From Actinomycetes bacterium (GTDB lineage: Bacteria; Actinomycetota; Acidimicrobiia; Acidimicrobiales; Microtrichaceae), in NCBI GenBank assembly GCA_023434535.1, contig JAEYSR010000061.1, positions 1 to 28,981 of the forward strand: a stretch of DNA of 28,981 nt. Reading direction: 5' to 3'. Below the pieces are notes generated by a model. The model was not told the DNA's origin. It did no database searches and saw nothing but the letters and a program-made list of their open reading frames with translations. Position 1 is the stretch's first letter. Each line of letters starts with the position of its first letter. A program made the translations under genes and the position numbers. Shown piece after piece: positions 7,972 through 15,101 of the stretch.

Positions 7972-8031
7972 CGGGTGTGCGACACAGCCCCGGCCGGGCC
8001 ATGGGCGGATGTCACACCCGGTCCGTACTCT
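7972..8031 (+). promoter_or_regulatory. Promoter region of the sigma factor gene
   Basis: TACTCT (8026-8031) lies exactly 6 nt before the ATG at 8038, a typical leaderless -10. Upstream, CGGGTGTG (7972-7979) and CACACCCG (8013-8020) form an 8-bp inverted repeat spanning the -35 region. The heptamer TGTCACA (8010-8016) overlaps the right arm; as I recall it equals the -35 motif reported for ECF41-type sigma factors, but no CGTC -10 partner lies at the reported spacing. Confidence 0.45.
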
Positions 8032-8037
8032 GTGGGG

Positions 8038-9045
8038 ATGACCCCCGAGGAGACCGTCGCGGACCGCACGCCACTCACCGACGTCCTCCTGGACGCCGAG
8101 CTCGATGCCGCCTTCGCCGCGCACCGCGCCGAGCTGACCGGCTACTGCTACCGCATGCTCGGCGCACCGTCCGAGGCCGAGGACGCCGTCCAGGAGACGC
8201 TGCTGCGGGCGTGGAAGGCGCAGGACGGCTTCGAGGGCCGGGCCAAGGTCCGCACGTGGCTGTACCGCATCGCCCACAACGTGTGCATCGACATGCACCG
8301 GAGCCCACAGCGCCGGGCCCGCCCCATGGAGATGGGTCCGTCGACCCCGCTGTCGGAGCTGGTGCTCGGTGACCAGCGCGACGAGCACGCGTTCGTCCAG
8401 CCGGCACCCGACTCCTCGGTCATCGACCTGTCCGGCGATCCCGCCGACGTCGCGGCCGCCCGGGAGACCGTCCGCCTGGCGTTCGTGGCGGCGCTGCAGC
8501 GCCTGCCGTCGCGCCAGCGGTCGGTGCTGATCATGTGCGAGGTCCTCCGGATGCCGGCCGCGGAGGTCGCCGATCTGCTCGGCACCACGCTGGCGTCGGT
8601 CAACAGCGCCCTGCAGCGGGCGCGGGCGACGCTGGCCGAGCGGCCGGTCGAGCGCCTCGGAGACCCCCTCGAACCACAGCACCAGCAGCTCCTCGACCGC
8701 TACGTCGATGCGTTCGAGCGCTACGACATCGACCAGCTGGTCACGCTGCTGCGCGAGGACGCCGTCCTGTCCATGCCCCCGTGGGACACCTGGCTGCAGG
8801 GTCGCGACGACCTGCACGACTTCTACCTCGGCCCGGGTGCGGACTGCCGGGGATCCAAGCTCCTGCCGATCGCCCTCAACGGGTGCGCCGGCTTCGCCCA
8901 GTACCGGCGGACCGGCCCCGGCGTCTGGGAGCCGTGGAGCATGCAGGTCATCGAGGTGGCCGACGGCTGGATCACCGCGCACCACAACTTCCTGTACCCG
9001 TCGACGTTCCTGGCGTTCGGCTTCCCTGCCGTGATCTCCGACTGA
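8038..9045 (+). CDS. SigG-type ECF sigma factor with C-terminal SnoaL-like domain
   Basis: 335 aa. Sigma region 2 is at about 20-90 (AELTGYCYRMLGAPSEAEDA; ETLLRAWKA; VRTWLYRIAHNVCIDMHR). Region 4 is at about 140-195 (LQRLPSRQRSVLIMCEVL; MPAAEVADLLGTTLASVNSA). The remaining 130 or so residues form a SnoaL/NTF2-like domain (LDRYVDAFERYDIDQLVTLL). This layout is that of the SigG/TIGR02960 family, where the extra domain modulates sigma activity in place of a separate anti-sigma factor. No anti-sigma gene is adjacent, which fits. I chose the ATG at 8038 because TACTCT sits 6 nt upstream; an in-frame upstream ATG lacks support. Confidence 0.9.
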   Translation: MTPEETVADRTPLTDVLLDAELDAAFAAHRAELTGYCYRMLGAPSEAEDAVQETLLRAWKAQDGFEGRAKVRTWLYRIAHNVCIDMHRSPQRRARPMEMGPSTPLSELVLGDQRDEHAFVQPAPDSSVIDLSGDPADVAAARETVRLAFVAALQRLPSRQRSVLIMCEVLRMPAAEVADLLGTTLASVNSALQRARATLAERPVERLGDPLEPQHQQLLDRYVDAFERYDIDQLVTLLREDAVLSMPPWDTWLQGRDDLHDFYLGPGADCRGSKLLPIALNGCAGFAQYRRTGPGVWEPWSMQVIEVADGWITAHHNFLYPSTFLAFGFPAVISD

Positions 9046-9100
9046 CCAGCTGTCGGTGGGCCGGTCGCCATCTCGTTCGGCAACCGAAGGATCGCGACGG

Positions 9101-9106
9101 TAGGTT
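9101..9106 (+). promoter_or_regulatory. -10 box of the MFS gene (leaderless)
   Basis: TAGGTT ends 6 nt before the ATG at 9113 and there is no Shine-Dalgarno, which fits transcription starting at the A of the ATG. Confidence 0.5.
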
Positions 9107-9112
9107 CCGGCC

Positions 9113-10333
9113 ATGACCACCCCGTCCGACGCACCCGCCGCGCTCGGCGACGGTGAGCCGCAGCCGTCGGCACCCGGATCGCAGGCGTCGCTGATCACCG
9201 TCGGCTTCGCCATGGTGACCGCGGCGACGTTCTTCTACTTCATCGCACTCGGCGCCCTGCTCCCGACCCTTCCGGTGTACGTGGAGGACGAGCTCGGCGG
9301 CGGCAGCGTCGCGGTCGGCATCGCGGTCGGGGGCTTCGCCGTGTCCGCCGCGCTGCTGCGGCCGTTCGCCGGTCGCATCGGCGACACCCGAGGGCGACGT
9401 GTGCTGGTCATCGGCGGGTCGCTGATCATGGGCCTCTCGGTCCTGTCCTACACGCTCATCGACAGCGTGCCGGCGCTCATCGCCCTCCGCCTGGTGACCG
9501 GGGCGGGCGAGGCCGCCATGTGGGTCGGGGCGGCGACGGCCATCCAGGACATGGCGCCCGACGACCGCCGGGGCGAGGCGGCCTCCTACTTCTCCGTGGC
9601 GCTCTACGCCGGGCTGGCGTTCGGCCCGCTCGTCGGCGAGTCGCTCAAGGACGCCTCCGGCTTCCACGCGGTGTGGATCTTCGGCGGGATCTGCGGCCTG
9701 ATCGCCTGCGTCCTCGGGTTCGGGACGCCCAAGGACGTCCGTCGTGAGCCCCAGCCGTTCCGACTGCTGCACCCGGCGGCCATCGGACCCGGGGCCGTCC
9801 TCTTCCTCGGCATGCTCCCGTTCATCGGCTTCGCGACGTTCATCGCCCTGTACGGCCCCGAGGTCGGCATCGAGGACGTGGCCCCTCTCCTCCTGCTCTA
9901 CGGGATCCTCGTCCTGGCGATCCGTGTCGTCGGCGCCAAGCTGCCCGACCAGCTCGGATGGACCCGGGCGACCACGGCGGCGCTCACCGTGCTCGGCGGC
10001 GGCGGCCTGCTGCTGGGCCTCTGGCACGGATCGGCCGGGGTCTGGCTCGCCGTCGTGGCGCTCGCCGTCGGCATGTCTCTGCTGTTCCCGGCGCTGTTCA
10101 GCGCCACGGTGGCCGCCGTCCCCGAGTCCGAGCGGGGACAGGCGGTCGGGACGTTCTCGCTCTCCTTCGACGCCGCCAGCGGGCTGGGGCCGGCGGTGCT
10201 GGGCATCGTCGTGGCGCTCGCCAACTACCAGGTGGCCTTCGTGGTCGCGGGTGCCTGCGCACTCGCCGGCCTGATGCTGGTCGCTCCCGTCGCCCGTCGC
10301 GCCGCTCGTGCCGAGGCCGCAGCGGCGCACTGA
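9113..10333 (+). CDS. Major facilitator superfamily transporter
   Basis: 406 aa with about 12 hydrophobic segments. The MFS motif between TM2 and TM3 is visible as RPFAGRIGDTRGRRVLVIGG (about 83-102), and loop 4-5 has DMAPDDRRGEAASYFSVAL, typical of drug/metabolite efflux proteins. The substrate cannot be read from sequence. It lies downstream of the sigma factor but has its own leaderless -10 box, so it need not be co-transcribed. Its last 109 nt overlap the convergent GtrA-like gene. Confidence 0.88.
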   Translation: MTTPSDAPAALGDGEPQPSAPGSQASLITVGFAMVTAATFFYFIALGALLPTLPVYVEDELGGGSVAVGIAVGGFAVSAALLRPFAGRIGDTRGRRVLVIGGSLIMGLSVLSYTLIDSVPALIALRLVTGAGEAAMWVGAATAIQDMAPDDRRGEAASYFSVALYAGLAFGPLVGESLKDASGFHAVWIFGGICGLIACVLGFGTPKDVRREPQPFRLLHPAAIGPGAVLFLGMLPFIGFATFIALYGPEVGIEDVAPLLLLYGILVLAIRVVGAKLPDQLGWTRATTAALTVLGGGGLLLGLWHGSAGVWLAVVALAVGMSLLFPALFSATVAAVPESERGQAVGTFSLSFDAASGLGPAVLGIVVALANYQVAFVVAGACALAGLMLVAPVARRAARAEAAAAH

Positions 10334-10728
10334 CGGCGGTCGGACCGGAAGACCCACCGGTCCAGCACGACGAACTGGACCACCCAGAGCACGGCGAAGG
10401 CCGACGCGTTGGCCAGCGGGAGCGCGGCGGCCCGCACCTCCGGGGGCAGCGAGCCGGTGAGACCCGCGGCCACGGAGACCGCGACGGCGGACAGGGCCAT
10501 CCCGGCCAGCGACAGCGTCCAGAACGGCAGGGCCTCCCGCCGCAGGTCGCCCGCACCTCGCCGACGCCACGCGAACCGCCGGTTGAACCAGTACGACGGT
10601 CCGATCCCGCACACGTTTGCCACGACGCTCGCGACGCCCGCCGCCCACCCGAGACCGACGACGAGGACCGCGAGCACGGTGGCGCTGAGTGCCGTGGTGC
10701 CCACCGACACGAGCATCGAGCGGGCCAT
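10225..10728 (-). CDS. GtrA-like membrane protein
   Basis: 167 aa from the ATG at 10728. Four hydrophobic segments with GtrA hallmarks: VANVCGIGPSYWFNRRFAWR between TM2 and TM3, and VVQFVVLDRWVFRS closing TM4. GtrA-family proteins are thought to flip or support transfer of polyprenyl-linked sugars in cell-wall or O-antigen glycosylation. The last 40 or so residues are an Ala/Arg-rich extension lying opposite the MFS 3' end. The start is uncertain: no ribosome site is near this ATG, and an in-frame GTG at 10845 would add 39 polar residues. The gene is isolated, with no glycosyltransferase beside it. Confidence 0.72.
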   Translation of the reverse strand: MARSMLVSVGTTALSATVLAVLVVGLGWAAGVASVVANVCGIGPSYWFNRRFAWRRRGAGDLRREALPFWTLSLAGMALSAVAVSVAAGLTGSLPPEVRAAALPLANASAFAVLWVVQFVVLDRWVFRSDRRQCAAAASARAARRATGATSIRPASAQAPATTKATW

Positions 10729-11041
10729 CCGGCGGCCCGTCGCGCCTCCGCCCCGGTCCGGTCGGGATCGGTCGCCGCCGACGGGAGCACTCCGGGGAGG
10801 TGCGTCGGCGGGTCCGTCCGGGGCGGAGACGCTGGTGAGGGTCACGACGTCGATGATCCACGGCGCTCCTGAAGGGACGCTGGGAACCGGCAACGAGCTC
10901 GCCGGGCGGGAGTGCCGTGCCTCGCGCACGCACCGGTCGGCCGCGATCTGGTCGGACGCGGCCTGGTCGGCCGGGTGCACGCGGCCACGGCATGATGGGG
11001 AGGCCGGACACGTCGTCCGGACGTCGATGACCGGGGGACCC
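10729..11041. other. Intergenic region with possible divergent promoters
   Basis: 313 nt between the GtrA-like gene (minus) and the split-barrel gene (plus). It may partly encode an N-terminal extension of GtrA (in-frame GTG at 10845). Short CTGGTCGG-type repeats occur around 10935-10975. No TANNNT box at leaderless spacing and no hairpin stands out. Confidence 0.4.
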
Positions 11042-11554
11042 GTGGGGACGAACCAGCGCAGCCAGGTGGAGATGACCGAGGCGGAGATCGCCACGTTCGT
11101 CGAGAACAGCCGCACCGCGACGATGGGCACGATCGGCGCCGACGGGCGGCCGCACCTGATCGCCATGTGGTACGCCGTGATCGACGGCCAGATCTGGATC
11201 GAGACCAAGGCCCGCTCCCAGAAGGCCGTCAACCTCCGGCGCGACCCCCGGGTCACGCTGCTGATCGAGGACGGGCTGACGTACGACAAGCTCCGCGGCG
11301 TGTCCTTCGACGGCACGGCCGAGATCGTGGACGACCCCGACGTGCTCTGGAAGGTGGGCGTCAGCGTGTGGGAGCGCTACAACGGGCCCTACACCGAGGA
11401 GATGGCGCCCCTGGTGGAGTTCATGCTCCACAAGCGCGTGGCTGTGCGCATCGACGTCACCCGCACTCGGTCGTGGGACCACCGCAAGCTCGGGCTGGAG
11501 GCCCTCGAGCTCGGCGGCACCACCGCAGAGCACCTCGACGACCAGCTCTCCTGA
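11042..11554 (+). CDS. F420/FMN-binding split-barrel (PPOX-class) protein
   Basis: 170 aa. A pyridoxamine-phosphate-oxidase-like split barrel begins TNQRSQVEMTEAEIATFVE and continues ATMGTIGADGRPHLIAMWY, then KARSQKAVNLRRDPRVTLLI, the pattern of actinobacterial F420- or FMN-dependent family members. It probably reduces or oxidises a small molecule in the cytoplasm using a deazaflavin or flavin; the substrate is unknown. I prefer the GTG at 11042 (a GGGGGA-like site upstream, and the family usually starts just before TNQR) over the ATG at 11027, which would add 5 residues. The LLM oxidoreductase 52 nt downstream supports an F420 link. Confidence 0.85.
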   Translation: MGTNQRSQVEMTEAEIATFVENSRTATMGTIGADGRPHLIAMWYAVIDGQIWIETKARSQKAVNLRRDPRVTLLIEDGLTYDKLRGVSFDGTAEIVDDPDVLWKVGVSVWERYNGPYTEEMAPLVEFMLHKRVAVRIDVTRTRSWDHRKLGLEALELGGTTAEHLDDQLS

Positions 11555-11606
11555 GCAGCACGCCTCCACCCGACGACGGCTCCACCCGACGAAACGGACA
11601 CCGCAC

Positions 11607-12539
11607 ATGGCACACCCCCGCACCTTCCGATTCGCCGCCGAGCTGCACGAGCCGCTCCCCGGCAGGACCTGGGTCGAGTCGTTCTCGGAGCTCGAGGACC
11701 TCGGCTACTCGACGCTCTTCCTGCCCGACCACTTCGACGAGGGGCCCGGACCGCTCGCCACGCTGGCCGCGGCGGCGGTCACCACGTCGACGCTCAAGCT
11801 CGGCGTCCTGGTCCTGGACTGCGACTACCGGCACCCGGTCGTGGTGCAGCGCGAGCTGGCCACGATCGACCAGCTGTCGGAGGGCCGGCTCGAGATCGGT
11901 CTCGGGGCCGGATGGAAGAAGACCGACTACGAGCGCTCCGGCATCCCCATGGATCGCCCGGGCGTGCGCGTCGACCGGATGATCGAGCACACGGCGGTCA
12001 TGAAGGGCCTCTTCTCGGGTGAGCCGTTCAGCTTCGCCGGCGAGCACTACCAGGTCACCGACATGGAGGGCCTGCCTGGCCACGACGGCTGCCCGCCGAT
12101 CCTCATCGGCGGCGGCGCCCGGCGCGTCCTCGGCTTCGCCGGGCGGCATGCCGACATCGTCGGCGTCAACGCCTCGATCCACTCGGGGGCGATCGACACC
12201 GACGCCGCGCACGACGCCCTGCCCGAGCGGATCGACGAGAAGGTCGCCCGTGTCAGGGAGACGGCGGGGGACCGGTTCGACGACATCGAGCTCAACGCGT
12301 GGCTCTCCGTCGCCCAGCTCACCGACGACACCGCTGCGGTCGCGGCCGTCGTCGCCGAGCTGTTCTCGGCCGCCGTCGACGACGTCCTGGCCTCGCCGCT
12401 GGCCCTGATCGGCAGCGCGTCCGAGGTGGCCGACCGGCTCCGCGAGCGGCGCGAGCGCTGGGGCTACTCGTACACCGTCCTCCCGGGCGCCGAGGCCCGG
12501 AGCTTCGCCCCGGTGGTCGCCGAGCTCACCGGCACCTGA
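11607..12539 (+). CDS. LLM-class F420-dependent oxidoreductase
   Basis: 310 aa luciferase-like TIM barrel. Diagnostic stretches are LFLPDHFDEGPGPL near residue 35, LGVLVLDCDYRHPVVVQREL (about 68-87), GRLEIGLGAGWKKTDYERSG (about 94-113) and PPILIGGGARRVLGFAGRHAD (about 166-186), the pattern of the TIGR03621-type F420 oxidoreductases. Such enzymes transfer hydride from F420H2 to varied substrates; the substrate is unknown here. It follows the split-barrel protein by 52 nt in the same direction, probably one operon. An inverted repeat 28 nt after the stop may end the transcript. Confidence 0.88.
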   Translation: MAHPRTFRFAAELHEPLPGRTWVESFSELEDLGYSTLFLPDHFDEGPGPLATLAAAAVTTSTLKLGVLVLDCDYRHPVVVQRELATIDQLSEGRLEIGLGAGWKKTDYERSGIPMDRPGVRVDRMIEHTAVMKGLFSGEPFSFAGEHYQVTDMEGLPGHDGCPPILIGGGARRVLGFAGRHADIVGVNASIHSGAIDTDAAHDALPERIDEKVARVRETAGDRFDDIELNAWLSVAQLTDDTAAVAAVVAELFSAAVDDVLASPLALIGSASEVADRLRERRERWGYSYTVLPGAEARSFAPVVAELTGT

Positions 12540-12567
12540 CCTCCGGCGATCCGGACCTCACCCGCCC

Positions 12568-12612
12568 AACTCGTACGTGGCGATCGTGCACGTGGCGTGT
12601 GGCGTACGAGTT
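12568..12612 (+). terminator. Inverted repeat after the LLM gene
   Basis: Arms AACTCGTACG (12568-12577) and CGTACGAGTT (12603-12612) are a perfect 10-bp inverted repeat with a 25-nt GC-rich loop. It lies between the LLM stop and the next start at 12658, so it may be a terminator or an operator of the downstream pair. Confidence 0.5.
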
Positions 12613-12657
12613 CGGCTGGGGCTGGACCGCTGCGGCCGGCGCTGATCGAATGTCGCG

Positions 12658-14061
12658 ATGAGCAGCAGCGACTTCCCGTACGCCGACCGGTTCACCGTCA
12701 ACCGCACCCTGCCGCAGACCGGTCGGAGCCGGGAGGACGTCCTCGACGAGCTCGGCCAGATGGCCAAGGAGGAGGACGCGTTCTGGGAGACCGGCAAGGT
12801 GTCCGGGACGATGTACTGCGGTGACCACTCCCACTACGACTTCCTGACCAAGGCGTTCGGGCTCTTCGCCCACGTCAACGTGCTCCAGCGCGACATGTGC
12901 CCGAGCGCGACGCGGTTCGAGGGCGAGATCATCGCCATGGCGCTCGACCTGTTCCACGCCGAGGCGGTCGAGGACTCCGAGCCCGTGGGCATGGTGACCA
13001 GCGGCGGCACCGGCTCCATCTCGCACGCCGTGCTGGCCTACCGGGACCACGCCAAGGCGACCCGTGGGATCACCCAGCCCAACTTCGTGAAGCCCGAGAC
13101 CGGTCACCCGGCGTTCGACAAGGCGTGCCACCTGTTCGGGATCGAGCTGAGGGTCGCGCCGGTGGACCCCGACACCACCAAGGTCGACGTGGCAGCGATG
13201 GCCGGACTGATCGACGACAACACCATCGCCATCCTCGGCTCGGCCGGCAACTACCCGTACGGCACGATCGACGACATCGCCGCTCTGTCGGACCTGGCGC
13301 TCGAGCGGGGCGTCGGCCTGCACGTCGACGGCTGCCTCGGCGGCTTCATCCTGCCGTTCGGCCAGGAGCTGGGCGTCGCCGACATCCCGGTCTTCGACTT
13401 CCGGCTGCCCGGCGTGACCACGATCTCGGCCGACACGCACAAGTACGGCTACTCGGTGAAGGGCACGTCGGTCTGCCTGTTCCGTGACAAGGCCCTCCGC
13501 AACAGCCAGTACTTCTTCCGCACCGACTGGACCGGCGGCAAGTACTGCTCGCCGGGCATGGACGGGTCGCGGTCCGGTGGCCTGCTGGCCGCCACGTGGG
13601 CGTCGATGGTGTCCCTCGGACGTGAGGGCTACCTGCGCTACGCCGAGCAGATCTTCGACGCCGCGGCCGAGATGAAGGCGGCGATCCAGAGCCATCCCGA
13701 GCTGCGGCTGATGGGGACGCCGACGTTCGTCCTGAGCTTCACGTCCGACGAGTTCGACATCTACCTGGTGAACGACTTCATGCGGCTCCGGGGCTGGCGC
13801 TTCAACGGCCAGCAGTACCCCAACGCCATCCACATCGCCGTCACCCGACCCCAGACGCTCCCGGGCGTCACCGAGTCCTTCGCGAACGACCTGGCCGAGG
13901 CCATCACGTACGCCAAGGAGGCCACCGCCCGCGGCGAGGCGGCGGCGAGCGGCGCCATCTACGGCGGCGTCGCCGGCGGCATCACCGACGAGGCCGACGA
14001 GTTCATCAAGATGGTGATGGCCGACATGATGGACACCCAGCAGGCCCTGCCGCCGGAGTGA
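12658..14061 (+). CDS. Sphingosine-1-phosphate-lyase-like PLP-dependent decarboxylase/aldolase
   Basis: 467 aa, fold-type I group II decarboxylase family. It follows the pattern of S1P lyases: MVTSGGTGSI (family SGGTESI), GLHVDGCLGGFILPF, FRLPGVTTISADTHKYGYS with the Schiff-base Lys262 preceded by His261, then YFFRTDWTGGKYCSPGMDGS. The family cleaves phosphorylated sphingoid bases to an aldehyde and phosphoethanolamine; glutamate or tyrosine decarboxylases are more distant. Eukaryotic S1P lyases have an N-terminal membrane anchor, and none is seen here, so it is probably cytosolic. The last bases overlap the start of a kinase gene (GTGA), so the two are translationally coupled. The exact substrate is unproven. 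Confidence 0.82.
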   Translation: MSSSDFPYADRFTVNRTLPQTGRSREDVLDELGQMAKEEDAFWETGKVSGTMYCGDHSHYDFLTKAFGLFAHVNVLQRDMCPSATRFEGEIIAMALDLFHAEAVEDSEPVGMVTSGGTGSISHAVLAYRDHAKATRGITQPNFVKPETGHPAFDKACHLFGIELRVAPVDPDTTKVDVAAMAGLIDDNTIAILGSAGNYPYGTIDDIAALSDLALERGVGLHVDGCLGGFILPFGQELGVADIPVFDFRLPGVTTISADTHKYGYSVKGTSVCLFRDKALRNSQYFFRTDWTGGKYCSPGMDGSRSGGLLAATWASMVSLGREGYLRYAEQIFDAAAEMKAAIQSHPELRLMGTPTFVLSFTSDEFDIYLVNDFMRLRGWRFNGQQYPNAIHIAVTRPQTLPGVTESFANDLAEAITYAKEATARGEAAASGAIYGGVAGGITDEADEFIKMVMADMMDTQQALPPE

Positions 14062-14966
14062 GCCCGCTCGACGGCCTCCTCGCCGCGGTCGCCGACGACC
14101 TCGGCGGCGAGGTCATCTCGGTCGGGCGGCTGACCGGTGGGGACGTGGCCGAGGCGGTGCGGATCGACCTCGTCGCCGACGGCGACGGCTCGTCGCCCCG
14201 GACCGTGTTCGCCAAGACGCACGCGTCGCCACCGGCGAACTTCTTCTCGACCGAGGCATCCGGGCTCGAGTGGCTCCGCAGCGCGGGCGCGGTCGCAGTC
14301 CCCGAGGTGCTGGCGCACTCCGACGGCGCGCCCGACGACCGGGGACCGGCGCGCCTGGTCCTCGAGTGGATCGAGGAGTCGGGCCGACCGACGGGCGCCC
14401 ACGGCGTCGAGGAGGCCTTCGGTCGGGACCTCGCCGCCCTGCACCGGGCCGGCGCGCCCTCCTTCGGGCGCCAGGATCGCCGCACGACCGGCAGCAGAGG
14501 CCTGCCGAACGAGCCGTGCGCCACGTGGGTGGAGTTCTACGCCACGCAGCGGCTCGAGCCCCTGGCCCGGATCGCCCGTGACGAGGACGCGCTGCCCGGC
14601 GACGTGATCGACGACCTCGTCGTCCTGGCGGGTCGGCTGGATCGGCTCGGGGTCCCCGTCGAACCGCCGGCGCGGCTCCACGGCGACCTCTGGGCGGGCA
14701 ACCGGCTGGTCGACGGCGACGGGCGCAGCTGGTTGATCGACCCCGCCGCCCACGGCGGGCACCGGGAGTTCGACCTGGCGATGATGTCGCTCTTCGGCGG
14801 GTTCGGCGTCCGGGCCGTGGCGGCCTACGACGAGGCCCACCCGCTCGCCGACGGCTGGCAGGAGCGGGCGTCGTTGCACCAGATCGCGCCCCTGGTGGTG
14901 CACGCGATCAAGTTCGGTGGCGGCTACCGCGCTGCGGCCGCCGCGGCGATCCGACGCCACGTGTGA
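14058..14966 (+). CDS. Fructosamine-kinase-like (APH-fold) small-molecule kinase
   Basis: 302 aa, usual length for the fructosamine/ketosamine-3-kinase family. Lys53 in VFAKTHASP is the likely ATP lysine. The catalytic loop is ARLHGDLWAGNRL with Asp210 and Asn215, and LIDPAAHGGHREFDLAMMSL carries the metal-binding Asp228 and the family's HREFDLAM motif. The textbook role is phosphorylation of glycated amines for repair, but the APH fold also phosphorylates amino alcohols and aminoglycosides. The GTG start overlaps the stop of the S1P-lyase-like gene, which suggests a shared pathway. A GC-rich hairpin follows immediately. Confidence 0.85.
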   Translation: MSPLDGLLAAVADDLGGEVISVGRLTGGDVAEAVRIDLVADGDGSSPRTVFAKTHASPPANFFSTEASGLEWLRSAGAVAVPEVLAHSDGAPDDRGPARLVLEWIEESGRPTGAHGVEEAFGRDLAALHRAGAPSFGRQDRRTTGSRGLPNEPCATWVEFYATQRLEPLARIARDEDALPGDVIDDLVVLAGRLDRLGVPVEPPARLHGDLWAGNRLVDGDGRSWLIDPAAHGGHREFDLAMMSLFGGFGVRAVAAYDEAHPLADGWQERASLHQIAPLVVHAIKFGGGYRAAAAAAIRRHV

Positions 14967-14970
14967 TCCG

Positions 14971-14992
14971 GGGCGGCTGGTGCAGGCCGCCC
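14971..14992 (+). terminator. GC hairpin after the kinase gene
   Basis: GGGCGGC (14971-14977) and GCCGCCC (14986-14992) form a perfect 7-bp stem with an 8-nt loop, a few nt after the kinase stop. No T-tract. Confidence 0.45.
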
Positions 14993-15101
14993 GGGCGCGC
15001 GAGCGTTCTCCGCTGGGTGGACGAGGGTGACGGGAACGGCGTCGTGGGGGAGAGGATGATCCCGGACAGCATGGAGCGGACAGCGCGATGGTGACGGGCT
15101 G

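Noticed and set aside
9046..9064. Shared TGACCAGCTGTCGG stretch after the sigma gene and near 28800
   Set aside because: Short, overlaps a stop codon context in one case, and has no further structure; probably chance in GC-rich DNA.
5869..9213. 1114-codon open frame on the minus strand across modB, modC and the sigma factor gene
   Set aside because: Shadow of genes with intact motifs on the plus strand; no recognisable domain and an Arg/Asp/Gly-rich composition.
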